DNA of 64,000 bases, taken from assembly GCA_905234735.1 (NCBI GenBank), contig CAJOJA010000011.1, positions 147,794-211,793 on the forward strand, given 5' to 3'. The translations under genes were made by a program, and so were the position numbers. Positions 43,727 to 52,197 of this stretch are shown piece by piece. The DNA is from an uncultured Bacteroidaceae bacterium (GTDB lineage Bacteria > Bacteroidota > Bacteroidia > Bacteroidales > Bacteroidaceae). The notes below the pieces were generated by a model. That model had not been told where the DNA came from, did no database searches, and saw only the letters and a list, made by a program, of their open reading frames with translations. The number at the start of each line of letters is the position of its first letter. Position 1 is the stretch's first letter.

Positions 43727-44929
43727 ATGAAGAGAGTCTTGATGCTTGGCGGGTCTATGTATCAGACCTATGCCATTAAGGAAGCCGTGAAACTCGGCTA
43801 TTATGTCATTACCTGTGACTATTTACCAGATAATCCCGGTCATAAATATGCCCATGAGTATCATAATGTAAGTACGACAGACAAAGAGGCTGTGCTTGAA
43901 CTGGCCCGTCGTCTTAAGGTTGATGGTGTTGTTGCCTATGCCTCAGATGTTGCAGCTCCTGTAGCGGCGTATGTGAGCGAGAAACTTGGACTCCCCACTA
44001 GCCCATACGAGTCGGTCAGAATTCTGTCAACCAAAGATCTTTTTCGCAAATATCTGCGTGAACATGGTTTCAATGCACCCAAGGCACAGGGATTTTCAAC
44101 TTATGAGGAAGTTTTGGAGGTGATTGATAAATTCAAGTTTCCTGTGATGGTGAAGCCCGTGGACTCTGCGGGTAGCAAGGGTGTCAATAAAATGACAGAC
44201 AAGTCGCAATTGAAGGCTTTTGTCGAGGACGCACTTCATTATTCTATCTCAAAGCGCTTTATCATTGAGGAATTCCTTGTGAAGAAAGGTCCCCAGATTT
44301 CCGGCGACGCATTCTCGGTGGACGGTAAGATTGTCTTTCATTGCTTGGGTAATGAGTTCTATAACGCGGGATATGATAAGGATTTCGCTCCGCTCGGAGA
44401 GTGTTGGCCTTTTTCAATGGACCAGTCCATCATCGACAGCCTGATAACTGATATCCAACGTTTGATTACCAGTCTGGGGATGAAATCTACTGCCTATAAT
44501 GTGGAGGCAATCGTGGGTGAGGACGGTAAGATATATTTGATAGAGTTGGGTGCAAGAGCTGGTGGTAGTCTTATTCCCCAACTAATCCAGTTTGTAACGG
44601 GAGTGAACTATGTTCCGTATGTCATCAAGGCAGCAGTAGGTGATGACTGCTCTGACCTTAAGATGGCAGAACCGAAGGGATGTTGGGGTAATTATATGGT
44701 ACATTCCAATGTCACGGGAAAATTTGCCAGTATCGAGTTCGACGAATTACTTCAAAAACATATTGCCGAGTGGGCTCCCGATGTGAAAGTTGGTGATGCG
44801 GTGCACAAGTTTCGTGATGCACAGGATTGTATTGGGGAATTGATACTCAAATATGATTCGCCTGAGCAGATGATGGAGATAATCAGAGATATTGAAAACC
44901 ATATCAATGTTAAAACCTTGGATGAGTGA
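43727..44929 (+). CDS. ATP-grasp ligase
   Basis: 400 residues with a pre-ATP-grasp Rossmann-like domain (RVLMLGGSMYQTYAIKEAVK) and an ATP-grasp core: FPVMVKPVDSAGSKGVNK binds ATP, and IYLIELGARAGGSLIPQL is the metal-binding strand. Enzymes of this kind form amide bonds between a carboxylate and an amine via an acyl phosphate. In this position the amine could be the 4-amino sugar or its nucleotide, and the carboxylate an amino acid. That is inference; no substrate is encoded in the sequence. It starts 1 base after the aminotransferase stop and overlaps the next gene. Confidence 0.8.
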   Translation: MKRVLMLGGSMYQTYAIKEAVKLGYYVITCDYLPDNPGHKYAHEYHNVSTTDKEAVLELARRLKVDGVVAYASDVAAPVAAYVSEKLGLPTSPYESVRILSTKDLFRKYLREHGFNAPKAQGFSTYEEVLEVIDKFKFPVMVKPVDSAGSKGVNKMTDKSQLKAFVEDALHYSISKRFIIEEFLVKKGPQISGDAFSVDGKIVFHCLGNEFYNAGYDKDFAPLGECWPFSMDQSIIDSLITDIQRLITSLGMKSTAYNVEAIVGEDGKIYLIELGARAGGSLIPQLIQFVTGVNYVPYVIKAAVGDDCSDLKMAEPKGCWGNYMVHSNVTGKFASIEFDELLQKHIAEWAPDVKVGDAVHKFRDAQDCIGELILKYDSPEQMMEIIRDIENHINVKTLDE

Positions 44930-45618
44930 TGGAGAAGATTGTTATTATCGGAACGAGTGTTGCTGCAAGCAATGTTTGTAAGTTTATCGAGAAATATCAT
45001 ATTTATGAAGTTGCTGGATTTGCAGTCAATCAAGAGTTCATGTCGGCAGGGACTTATCTTGACAAACCAGTATTCGCAATAGAGAACCTGGATAAGTTGT
45101 TTGACAAGGCGGAGACACCACTCTTTGTGGCTATTCAGTGGAACAGGCTGAATGCTGACCGTCGCAAGGTATATGAACAACTGAAAGGTCAGGGATGGAG
45201 GTTTGCTAATCTTGTATCGCCTTTGGCTTCTATCAATGGTCAGTTGATGGGCGATAACTGCTGGATTACAGACTTTGTATGCATTGATACGGATGCTGTT
45301 ATAGGAAATAATGTATTCGTTAAGGTAGGTGCCTGGGTGGGCGACCATGCTCAAGTGGGTGACCATTGCTTTATCGGTGCCAAGTCTACAGTGGGTGGTG
45401 GTGTGAAGGTAGGAGAACAAAGTTTCATAGGTCTTGGTGCTGTTGTTTTTGAAGACACGACGATAGGTCGAAAGTGTATTGTTGGCGCAGCAACGGCATT
45501 AAAGCGTAATCTTCCAGATTTTTGTGTGTATAAGACTGTCAGCGATAGCGGTCTTGTAAAAGAATATTCAGAAGATATAATAGAAAGTAAACTCCTATTT
45601 AGAAAAAACGTGAGATAG
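44929..45618 (+). CDS. PglD/NeuD-like hexapeptide-repeat acyltransferase
   Basis: A 229-residue protein: an N-terminal PglD-type nucleotide-sugar-binding domain (KIVIIGTSVAASNVCKFIE) and a left-handed beta-helix from about residue 95 (isoleucine-patch repeats such as IGNNVFVKVGAWVGDHAQVGD). PglD and its relatives use acetyl-CoA to N-acetylate UDP-4-amino sugars; here a dTDP-4-amino-trideoxyhexose is the natural candidate. The start is the ATG at 44929, which overlaps the ATP-grasp stop (TGATG). It ends the sugar-modification block. Confidence 0.85.
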   Translation: MEKIVIIGTSVAASNVCKFIEKYHIYEVAGFAVNQEFMSAGTYLDKPVFAIENLDKLFDKAETPLFVAIQWNRLNADRRKVYEQLKGQGWRFANLVSPLASINGQLMGDNCWITDFVCIDTDAVIGNNVFVKVGAWVGDHAQVGDHCFIGAKSTVGGGVKVGEQSFIGLGAVVFEDTTIGRKCIVGAATALKRNLPDFCVYKTVSDSGLVKEYSEDIIESKLLFRKNVR

Positions 45619-45666
45619 TTTCTTATTGGTGATTCTTTTCTTTGTATTGAGAAATAAATTAAGCTA

Positions 45667-46965
45667 ATGAGTGAGAGAAGCCAATTACAGTTGGAGGAAG
45701 AGCAGGCGTTAGAGCGGGAGAGCGCAGTTGTTAGGGAAGAAAATCCTACTGCGATTCTTTATTTGGGAGGATTGGCGCTGTTTATCATTAGGATGATGGA
45801 TGCAGAAACTCAGTGGGAGTATCCAACTATCCTTCTTCCGCTGATGGATTTGTTGGTTATTACCCTCCTAACGGCTCATGTTTTCTTGTCTCTGCGTTAT
45901 TACGAGCCTAAGCAGATTCTGCTGTTTCCTATAGCTTTACTGGTTTCTGCCATATCGGGGTTTAACGCTGGTAATTTCTTACCATGGGTCGTGACCTGTA
46001 TGTTGGTCTTTGGGGCTGTTGGTATTGATTTCAGAAAAATACTAAAGGTTTATCTGCTTGTAGGTGGTACGATATGCGTCACCACAGTGATTGCCAGCCT
46101 GGTGGGTGTCATCGAAAACGTAACTGACGCGTTGGATATGGAAAGAAATTCGTTACTCGATGAAGCTTCTGAGCGACAATGCTTAGGTTATGGTTGGTCT
46201 ACAAATATGGCCAACCATGTATTTTTCTTGGTTCTCACTTATTTTGCATGGATAGGGCGTAGGTTTAAATTCAAGGAGATGCTGTTGTTCTTGATATTGA
46301 CGTTATGGGTGCTTAGTCGTACTTTAAGCCGACTTAGTACACTCTGCGTGGTGATGTTACTGCTTTTCTCCTTGGCTTATAGGTTAGGTTTTATTCGGAG
46401 AATAATGAACAGTAGGATTACTATATACATGTTAATCTTGTCGGTGCCTTTCTTCGCTTATATCTCATATTATATGACAGCATCTTTTGATGAAACAAGT
46501 TTGGAATGGGTTGTAATTGATGTTTTGCTGACAGGTCGTCTGTCTATTGGATTAGAAGCATTGGAGAGTACTGGCATATCACTCCTTGGACAGGAATATG
46601 AAATGTTTAGTTCTGCCCGAGATGACGGACAGATGTATAACTATTTGGACAACAGCTATCTTCAATTGATTATCATATACGGACTTTTTTATACTTCACT
46701 GCTGATTGCGGCTTATATTGTGATAGTAAAACAAGCAGGTCGGCGTAAGGATGTTATTTTAATGGTATCAGTTTTTATGGCTGGATTCACGGGTCTGATT
46801 GCTCAGCATTTTATAGAGGCTTATATGAATCCGTTTTTATTAGCGTTGTTTGCAAGTCATGAGATGGGTACTGCAGAATCCCTTACGGACGAAGTTGAAG
46901 ATGGCTCGGAATCTGTTGCAGAAATCGCAGATAATGAAAATGCAGAAACCTATGGAATCGCTTAA
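45667..46965 (+). CDS. Multi-spanning membrane protein, candidate O-antigen/capsule polymerase (Wzy)
   Basis: A 432-residue protein with about eleven hydrophobic helices between residues 30 and 400, a longer periplasmic loop around 290-335 (LLGQEYEMFSSARDDGQ) and an acidic cytoplasmic tail (EVEDGSESVAEIADNENAE). Wzy polymerases are recognised mainly by topology and context. This is the only multi-spanning protein of the locus besides the flippase, which it precedes with overlap, so polymerase is the best call. An O-antigen ligase is the alternative. Confidence 0.7.
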   Translation: MSERSQLQLEEEQALERESAVVREENPTAILYLGGLALFIIRMMDAETQWEYPTILLPLMDLLVITLLTAHVFLSLRYYEPKQILLFPIALLVSAISGFNAGNFLPWVVTCMLVFGAVGIDFRKILKVYLLVGGTICVTTVIASLVGVIENVTDALDMERNSLLDEASERQCLGYGWSTNMANHVFFLVLTYFAWIGRRFKFKEMLLFLILTLWVLSRTLSRLSTLCVVMLLLFSLAYRLGFIRRIMNSRITIYMLILSVPFFAYISYYMTASFDETSLEWVVIDVLLTGRLSIGLEALESTGISLLGQEYEMFSSARDDGQMYNYLDNSYLQLIIIYGLFYTSLLIAAYIVIVKQAGRRKDVILMVSVFMAGFTGLIAQHFIEAYMNPFLLALFASHEMGTAESLTDEVEDGSESVAEIADNENAETYGIA

Positions 46966-48391
46966 AAAGAAGACTGTACGTGGGGTTGCGTGGAGCACTG
47001 TCGACCGTTTGTCGGTTGAGGGTATAAAGTTTCTTGTGATGATCATTATTGCACGTAAGCTCTCACCGTCTGACTATGGTATTGTGGGAATGCTTGCCAT
47101 ATTCATCGCAGTCTCTGATTCATTGATTAACAGCGGATTCTCACAGGCTCTGATTAGAAAACAAGACAGAACGGAGGTAGACAATAGTACCGTCTTCTAC
47201 TTTAATGTAGTAGTTAGCCTGCTGCTATATGCTGTTTTATATTTTGTCGCACCAGCAGTTGCAGAATTCTATGAAGAACCGCTTCTGAAGCCTGTCATGA
47301 GGGTTATGTGCCTTCTAATCGTGATTACATCCTTTGCAATAGTGCAACGTGCGCTCTTAACGGCGAATATTGATTTTAAGACGCAGACGAAGGCATCTGC
47401 GATAGCTTCTCTTGTATCGGGGGCTGTAGGCGTTTATCTTGCTTATCATGGTTATGGGGTATGGACGTTAGTTTACCAACAACTTACGAACAATGGTCTA
47501 AACACGTTATTGTTGTGGCTATTATCCAAATGGCGTCCCCAGTTGACTTTTTCCTGGCATTCATTTCAGGGCTTATTTTCCTTTGGCTCTAAACTAATGA
47601 TGGTAGGTTTGCTGGATACGATTTATAATAACCTTTATCAGTTGGTTATTGGAAAATTCTATTCGTCCAGCAGTCTGGGGTTCTTTACTCGGGCACGTCA
47701 TTTTGCAGAGTTCCCCGCCTCAAACGTCACAATGATTCTTCAGCGTGTAACCTATCCTGTTTTATGTACAATTCAAGAGGACAATGATAAGTTATCGACG
47801 ATTTATCGGAGAATGCTCAAACTATCAGCGTTTGCCATGTTCCCGATATTGACCGGCTTGGCAGCTGTTTCTTATTCCTTGGTTGATATGCTCATTGGTG
47901 AGAAATGGCATGAGGCTGCTACCTTATTGATTCCTATTTGTTTCAGTATGATGTGGTATCCAGTTAATTCTATTAACTTGAATCTGCTTCAGGTGAAAGG
48001 CCGGTCTGATCTTTTTCTCAAGATTGAAATTGTCAAAAAGATAATGGGGCTTTCCATCTTAGCAGCAACATTACCATTCGGCGTTTTAATTATGTGTTAT
48101 GGCATAGTTTTGAGTACAGTGTTGTCATTATTAATAAATACCTATTATACAGGTGTTATGATAAACGTTGGCTTCATACGCCAGATGCGTGATATTATGC
48201 CTACATTCTTGGTATGTGTGGTTATGTTTGCAGCTGTATATTATGTGCAATTCTTGATGGGAAGTTCTTGGTTGAGTCTGGTGGTTGGTATCTTGCTGGG
48301 TGCTGCCATCTTCTTCTCTTTGACGTATATCTTCCGTTTTAGTGAGTTGGAGGAATTATTTACCATCATAAAAAATAGGAATGGGAAATAG
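46952..48391 (+). CDS. wzx: Lipid-linked oligosaccharide flippase (Wzx family)
   Basis: A 479-residue MATE/MVF-type transporter of the polysaccharide biosynthesis family: MESLKKKTVRGVAWSTVDRL start, YGIVGMLAIFIAVSDSLINSGFSQALI in the first helices, 12 or more helices in total and FFTRARHFAEFPASNV in the middle. It moves undecaprenyl-linked repeat units to the periplasm for polymerisation. The frame is open from 46850 but inside the polymerase gene. ATG 46952 gives the typical start, with 46934 and 46940 as alternatives. It overlaps the polymerase gene by 14 bases. Confidence 0.88.
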   Translation: MESLKKKTVRGVAWSTVDRLSVEGIKFLVMIIIARKLSPSDYGIVGMLAIFIAVSDSLINSGFSQALIRKQDRTEVDNSTVFYFNVVVSLLLYAVLYFVAPAVAEFYEEPLLKPVMRVMCLLIVITSFAIVQRALLTANIDFKTQTKASAIASLVSGAVGVYLAYHGYGVWTLVYQQLTNNGLNTLLLWLLSKWRPQLTFSWHSFQGLFSFGSKLMMVGLLDTIYNNLYQLVIGKFYSSSSLGFFTRARHFAEFPASNVTMILQRVTYPVLCTIQEDNDKLSTIYRRMLKLSAFAMFPILTGLAAVSYSLVDMLIGEKWHEAATLLIPICFSMMWYPVNSINLNLLQVKGRSDLFLKIEIVKKIMGLSILAATLPFGVLIMCYGIVLSTVLSLLINTYYTGVMINVGFIRQMRDIMPTFLVCVVMFAAVYYVQFLMGSSWLSLVVGILLGAAIFFSLTYIFRFSELEELFTIIKNRNGK

Positions 48392-49337
48392 CCTGTATTT
48401 GCATGCTGATTTAATGGTATCAGTGCGATGTGCCACTTATAATCATGCTCCCTATATTAGACAGTGTCTTGATGGGTTCGTGATGCAGAAAACCAATTTC
48501 CGCTTTGAAGTCATTGTTCATGATGATGCCTCTACGGACGGAACAACAGATGTAGTTCGGGAATACGCAGAGAGATATCCTGACATCATCAAACCGATGT
48601 ACGAGCAAACAAATCAGTATTCGGTGGATGCAAAGGGAATGAATGAGAGAATTAATTCGCGTCTTGTCGGAAAGTATGTGGCAATCTGTGAGGGCGACGA
48701 TTATTGGACGGATCCTGATAAACTTCAGAAACAGGTGGATTTTCTGGAAACTCATCCCGACTACTCCATGTGTTATCATGCAGTCAACTATATTAAGGAT
48801 GGGATGGTTATAAGAAACGACAGGCTTTCGGAAAAAGAGTGTGACGTGTCTGTTGTTCAAATGATACGTGGTGGTGGATATTTCTGCTCAACCAATTCTC
48901 TTTGTTTTAAGCAGAATTTGTATATGAATCCACCTAAGTATAAACAGATGGCTGATACTGGTGATTTTCCGCTTCAAATACATTTAGCATTAAATGGCAA
49001 AGTGCGGTATATGCCAGAAACAATGGCTTGCTATCGGGTGATGGCGGCCGGGGGATGGTCCGCTAAGGCAAATAAAGAAATTATTCCGATGGCTCATTTC
49101 TTGAACATGAAAGAATGGATGCAGGAACTGAATAGCGAGACTAAGGGAAGGTTTCAAAGTGTCATCTATTATTTCATTGTTTCATTGTTTTTTCACCCCA
49201 CTAAGAAAAAACTGTTTCCGAGGCAGGAATACTTGAGTCTTTTCAGAAAGATTAGCATCTTCTCAAGAGACCTGCCGTTAAGGTCGAAATACAGAGCTCT
49301 TAAATATTTTTTATTTTTCAAATGGAGTAGCAAGTAA
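48381..49337 (+). CDS. Family 2 glycosyltransferase, paralogue A
   Basis: 318 residues. GT-A domain: VSVRCATYNHAPYIRQCLDG, VIVHDDASTDGT and the DxD-type CEGDDYW. The first 110 or so residues are nearly identical to those of the next gene, while the C-terminal acceptor half (MIRGGGYFCSTNSLC, then a basic membrane-proximal tail) is different. It starts inside the flippase 3' end. It adds one sugar of the repeat unit; donor and acceptor unknown. Confidence 0.88.
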   Translation: MGNSLYLHADLMVSVRCATYNHAPYIRQCLDGFVMQKTNFRFEVIVHDDASTDGTTDVVREYAERYPDIIKPMYEQTNQYSVDAKGMNERINSRLVGKYVAICEGDDYWTDPDKLQKQVDFLETHPDYSMCYHAVNYIKDGMVIRNDRLSEKECDVSVVQMIRGGGYFCSTNSLCFKQNLYMNPPKYKQMADTGDFPLQIHLALNGKVRYMPETMACYRVMAAGGWSAKANKEIIPMAHFLNMKEWMQELNSETKGRFQSVIYYFIVSLFFHPTKKKLFPRQEYLSLFRKISIFSRDLPLRSKYRALKYFLFFKWSSK

Positions 49338-49356
49338 GAATTCTACGCATTAAGAG

Positions 49357-50187
49357 ATGGAAAAAGGACCTGTACAAGTTTCAGTTCGTTGTGCTACATA
49401 TAATCATGAACGTTATATCCGCCAGTGCCTCGATGGTTTCGTCATGCAGAAGACGAACTTCCGCTTTGAGGTGATTGTACATGATGATGCTTCGACTGAC
49501 GGAACAACCGATATCGTTCGTGAATATGCAGAGAAATATCCCGACATCATCAAACCGATGTTCGAGAAGGAGAACCAGTACTCCAGAAATCTCAGGGCCA
49601 TGGATAAGGCAATCAATGCAAGACTTGTTGGCAAATATGTGGCGATATGCGAAGGTGATGACTATTGGATTGATCCACTTAAGCTGCAGAAACAGTATGA
49701 CTTGATGGAAGCTCATCCAGAATGTTCCCTTTGTTTCCATTCGCACAACCTGCTGCTCCCTGATGGACAAATCAAGGAGCATGTCAATAGAAATCGTAAG
49801 ACAATATATACTGTGAAGGATTTTATTTGGAGAGGAGCAGAGTTTGTGACGACTAACGCGATGCTCTTCAGAAGAGAACTATATTGGGATTACGAAGATA
49901 GACCTGACTATTGGAAATATTGTAATGTTGGTGATTATCCGTTGCTGCTTCATCTGGCTTTAAACGGAGAGGTCTTTTATCTGGATGACGTCTCCTCGGT
50001 GTATAGGGTGAATAGTATTGGCTCTGTTTCGAATAGGAAAGGCTCTTTCCATCAACAGGTACAATTTTTAAAAGAGACGATGTTGTTTTATAACAGATTC
50101 AACGAGTATACTGATAATAAATATTGGTTCTTTATTGCGATGAAGAAAATCAGGATATTTGTTCGATATGTAAAACGGATGATATAG
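49357..50187 (+). CDS. Family 2 glycosyltransferase, paralogue B
   Basis: 276 residues, same GT-A core as the preceding gene (VSVRCATYNHERYIRQCLDG, VIVHDDASTDGT, CEGDDYWIDP), with a shorter and different C-terminal half (FIWRGAEFVTTNAMLFRREL, GDYPLLLHLALNG). The pair looks like a tandem duplication in which the donor domain stayed the same and the acceptor domain changed, or was kept alike by gene conversion. Donor sugars of A and B may therefore be the same. Confidence 0.88.
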   Translation: MEKGPVQVSVRCATYNHERYIRQCLDGFVMQKTNFRFEVIVHDDASTDGTTDIVREYAEKYPDIIKPMFEKENQYSRNLRAMDKAINARLVGKYVAICEGDDYWIDPLKLQKQYDLMEAHPECSLCFHSHNLLLPDGQIKEHVNRNRKTIYTVKDFIWRGAEFVTTNAMLFRRELYWDYEDRPDYWKYCNVGDYPLLLHLALNGEVFYLDDVSSVYRVNSIGSVSNRKGSFHQQVQFLKETMLFYNRFNEYTDNKYWFFIAMKKIRIFVRYVKRMI

Positions 50188-50232
50188 CGAGTAACTGTTT
50201 GTTTATTTCTGAGAATGATATAAATAAGTGGA

Positions 50233-51105
50233 ATGAAGAATAGCATAATGATGAAGCTTGTCAGGCTCCTTCCTGACAAAATATATCTGTCACTTAAGTT
50301 TTATAATGTTTTTGGAAGATTCCCGAATTGGAAGAATCCGCAAACTTATAGTGAGAAATTGCAGTGGCTGAAATTGTATGACCGGCGACCAGAGTACACG
50401 AAGATGGTAGATAAATATGCCGTTAAGAAGTATGTCGCAGATCTTATAGGAGAAGAATACATTATTCCTACTCTTGGAGTTTGGGATAGACCCGAAGATA
50501 TAGACTGGGATAAACTACCTAATCAGTTCGTTCTGAAGACAACTCATGGAGGTGGAAATTCTGGAGTTGTAATCTGCAAGGATAAGAATAGTTTTGACAA
50601 ACAACTAGCAGAAGAAAAATTGAATGGAAGCTTAAGGACAGATTTATATAAGGTTTGGAGAGAATGGCCTTACAAAAATGTGCCTAAGCGTATAATAGCA
50701 GAAAAGTATATAGAGTCCCAACTAGATACTAAAGACTTACCTGACTACAAGTTCTTCTGCTTTAACGGTGAAGTGAAGATGTTGTATGTGGCAACAGGTC
50801 GCCAAAAAGAAGGTGGGCTTCGTTTCGATTTCTTCGATAAGGACTTTCATCACTTACCGTTTTACCAGAAGGATCACCCAAACTCTGATATTCAGCCCAT
50901 AAAACCAGTATCCTTTGACAAAATGAAAGTGTTAGCCGGTCAACTGAGTAAGGGATTACCTCATGTGCGGGTAGATTTTTATGAAGTTGGTGATAAAGTA
51001 TTCTTTGGAGAAATGACCTTTTATTCTATGTCTGGAATGACGCCGTATATCCCGTCAGAATGGGATAGCATAATTGGCGGCTATTTATCATTACCTAATA
51101 GTTAA
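50233..51105 (+). CDS. TupA-like ATP-grasp amidoligase-family protein
   Basis: 290 residues. It begins with the pattern usual for this family (FGRFPNWKNPQTYSEKLQWLK, DKYAVKKYV), then FVLKTTHGGGNSGVVIC (ATP-grasp nucleotide strand), the basic IIAEKYIE and a C-terminal VRVDFYEVGDKVFFGEMTFYSMSGM. The name-giving TupA acts in teichuronopeptide synthesis, joining amino acids to a sugar polymer. Homologues are common in capsule and O-antigen loci and often labelled glycosyltransferases. It is the second ATP-grasp protein of the locus, which fits a polymer with amide-linked substituents. Confidence 0.82.
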   Translation: MKNSIMMKLVRLLPDKIYLSLKFYNVFGRFPNWKNPQTYSEKLQWLKLYDRRPEYTKMVDKYAVKKYVADLIGEEYIIPTLGVWDRPEDIDWDKLPNQFVLKTTHGGGNSGVVICKDKNSFDKQLAEEKLNGSLRTDLYKVWREWPYKNVPKRIIAEKYIESQLDTKDLPDYKFFCFNGEVKMLYVATGRQKEGGLRFDFFDKDFHHLPFYQKDHPNSDIQPIKPVSFDKMKVLAGQLSKGLPHVRVDFYEVGDKVFFGEMTFYSMSGMTPYIPSEWDSIIGGYLSLPNS

Positions 51106-51109
51106 GAAT

Positions 51110-52183
51110 ATGAAAGTTTTCATGCTAATCAGGTTCCTCGATTACAGCGGGGCTCCCACCATGTTCAGGTGGGTGGCAGAAGCCTTGCATAAGAGAGGGC
51201 ATGAAGTTGTTGTCTGTACCTATAATACTCCCAAGAATGATATTACGTTATCAGAGGGCATCCAATGGATAGATTTTACGGAAGAGCATAAGGGGTTCTT
51301 TGGTATCGTTTCCCAAGTCAGAAGGTTTGTTAAAAAATTCAATCCTGATGTGAGTGTTTCGTTTCAATTGGATGCAAACGTCTACAATATCCTATCCTGC
51401 TATGGGTTGAAAACTAAATCAGTGGTATGCGAAAGGAACGACCCGTACAAACCAGGTTATTGGAAGCTGAAGTTGTTCTATCCGCTATTTAGATTTGCCG
51501 ACGGTGCTGTATTCCAGTTACCTAAAGCACGAGAATATTATAAGAATGTGAAAGTGCCGGTGACCGTGATTCCCAATCCTATTGTGGCTACAACAACAAT
51601 TCGGTGTGAGGGCCATGACAATCGTAAGAAAATCATTGCAGCTCATGGCCGTATAGATATATTCCAGAAGCGGCAAGACGTGTTGATAGATGCTTTTGCA
51701 AAATTGGTGAAAGACTTTCCGGATTACCAACTTCACATTTATGGCAGTCAGTGGCCAGGTACTCATGATGAGGACAAACTAAGAGAGCAGATCAGACGAT
51801 TGGGTCTTGAAGGAAAGGCCCAACTGATGGGTGTGAGCAAAGATCCCCAGAAGGATATCAAGGACTCAATGGTGTGGGTTTCAACTTCAGACTTCGAGGG
51901 AATATCCAATGCACTTATGGATGCAATGGCTATAGGCATACCTGTAGTGGCTACTGACTGTAGCCCTGGTGGTGCCGCTTTCCTGATTAAGAACAAGGAG
52001 AACGGCCTGCTCGTAAAACGTGGGGATGCAGATGCTGTATACGAGGGTATTAAATATATGATAGAGCATCTCGAAGAAGCTGACGAAATGGGCAAAAAGG
52101 CATTGGAGATAGAAACATTGTTGGACAGTAACAAAATTGAAGAACAGTGGGAGAATTATTTGCTGTCTCTATGTAAGGCATAA
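51110..52183 (+). CDS. Family 4 glycosyltransferase
   Basis: A 357-residue GT-B fold enzyme: VFMLIRFLDYSGAPTMFRWVAEAL at the N-terminus (GGAxR-like loop), AAHGRIDIFQKRQDVLIDAFAKL, and the C-terminal nucleotide-sugar motif VSTSDFEGISNALMDAMAIGIPVVAT (EX7E-type). Retaining transferase; sugars unknown. The frame opens at 51074, but the ATG at 51110, 5 bases after the previous stop, gives the normal start. Confidence 0.9.
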   Translation: MKVFMLIRFLDYSGAPTMFRWVAEALHKRGHEVVVCTYNTPKNDITLSEGIQWIDFTEEHKGFFGIVSQVRRFVKKFNPDVSVSFQLDANVYNILSCYGLKTKSVVCERNDPYKPGYWKLKLFYPLFRFADGAVFQLPKAREYYKNVKVPVTVIPNPIVATTTIRCEGHDNRKKIIAAHGRIDIFQKRQDVLIDAFAKLVKDFPDYQLHIYGSQWPGTHDEDKLREQIRRLGLEGKAQLMGVSKDPQKDIKDSMVWVSTSDFEGISNALMDAMAIGIPVVATDCSPGGAAFLIKNKENGLLVKRGDADAVYEGIKYMIEHLEEADEMGKKALEIETLLDSNKIEEQWENYLLSLCKA

Positions 52184-52197
52184 TGTAATAGACAAGT

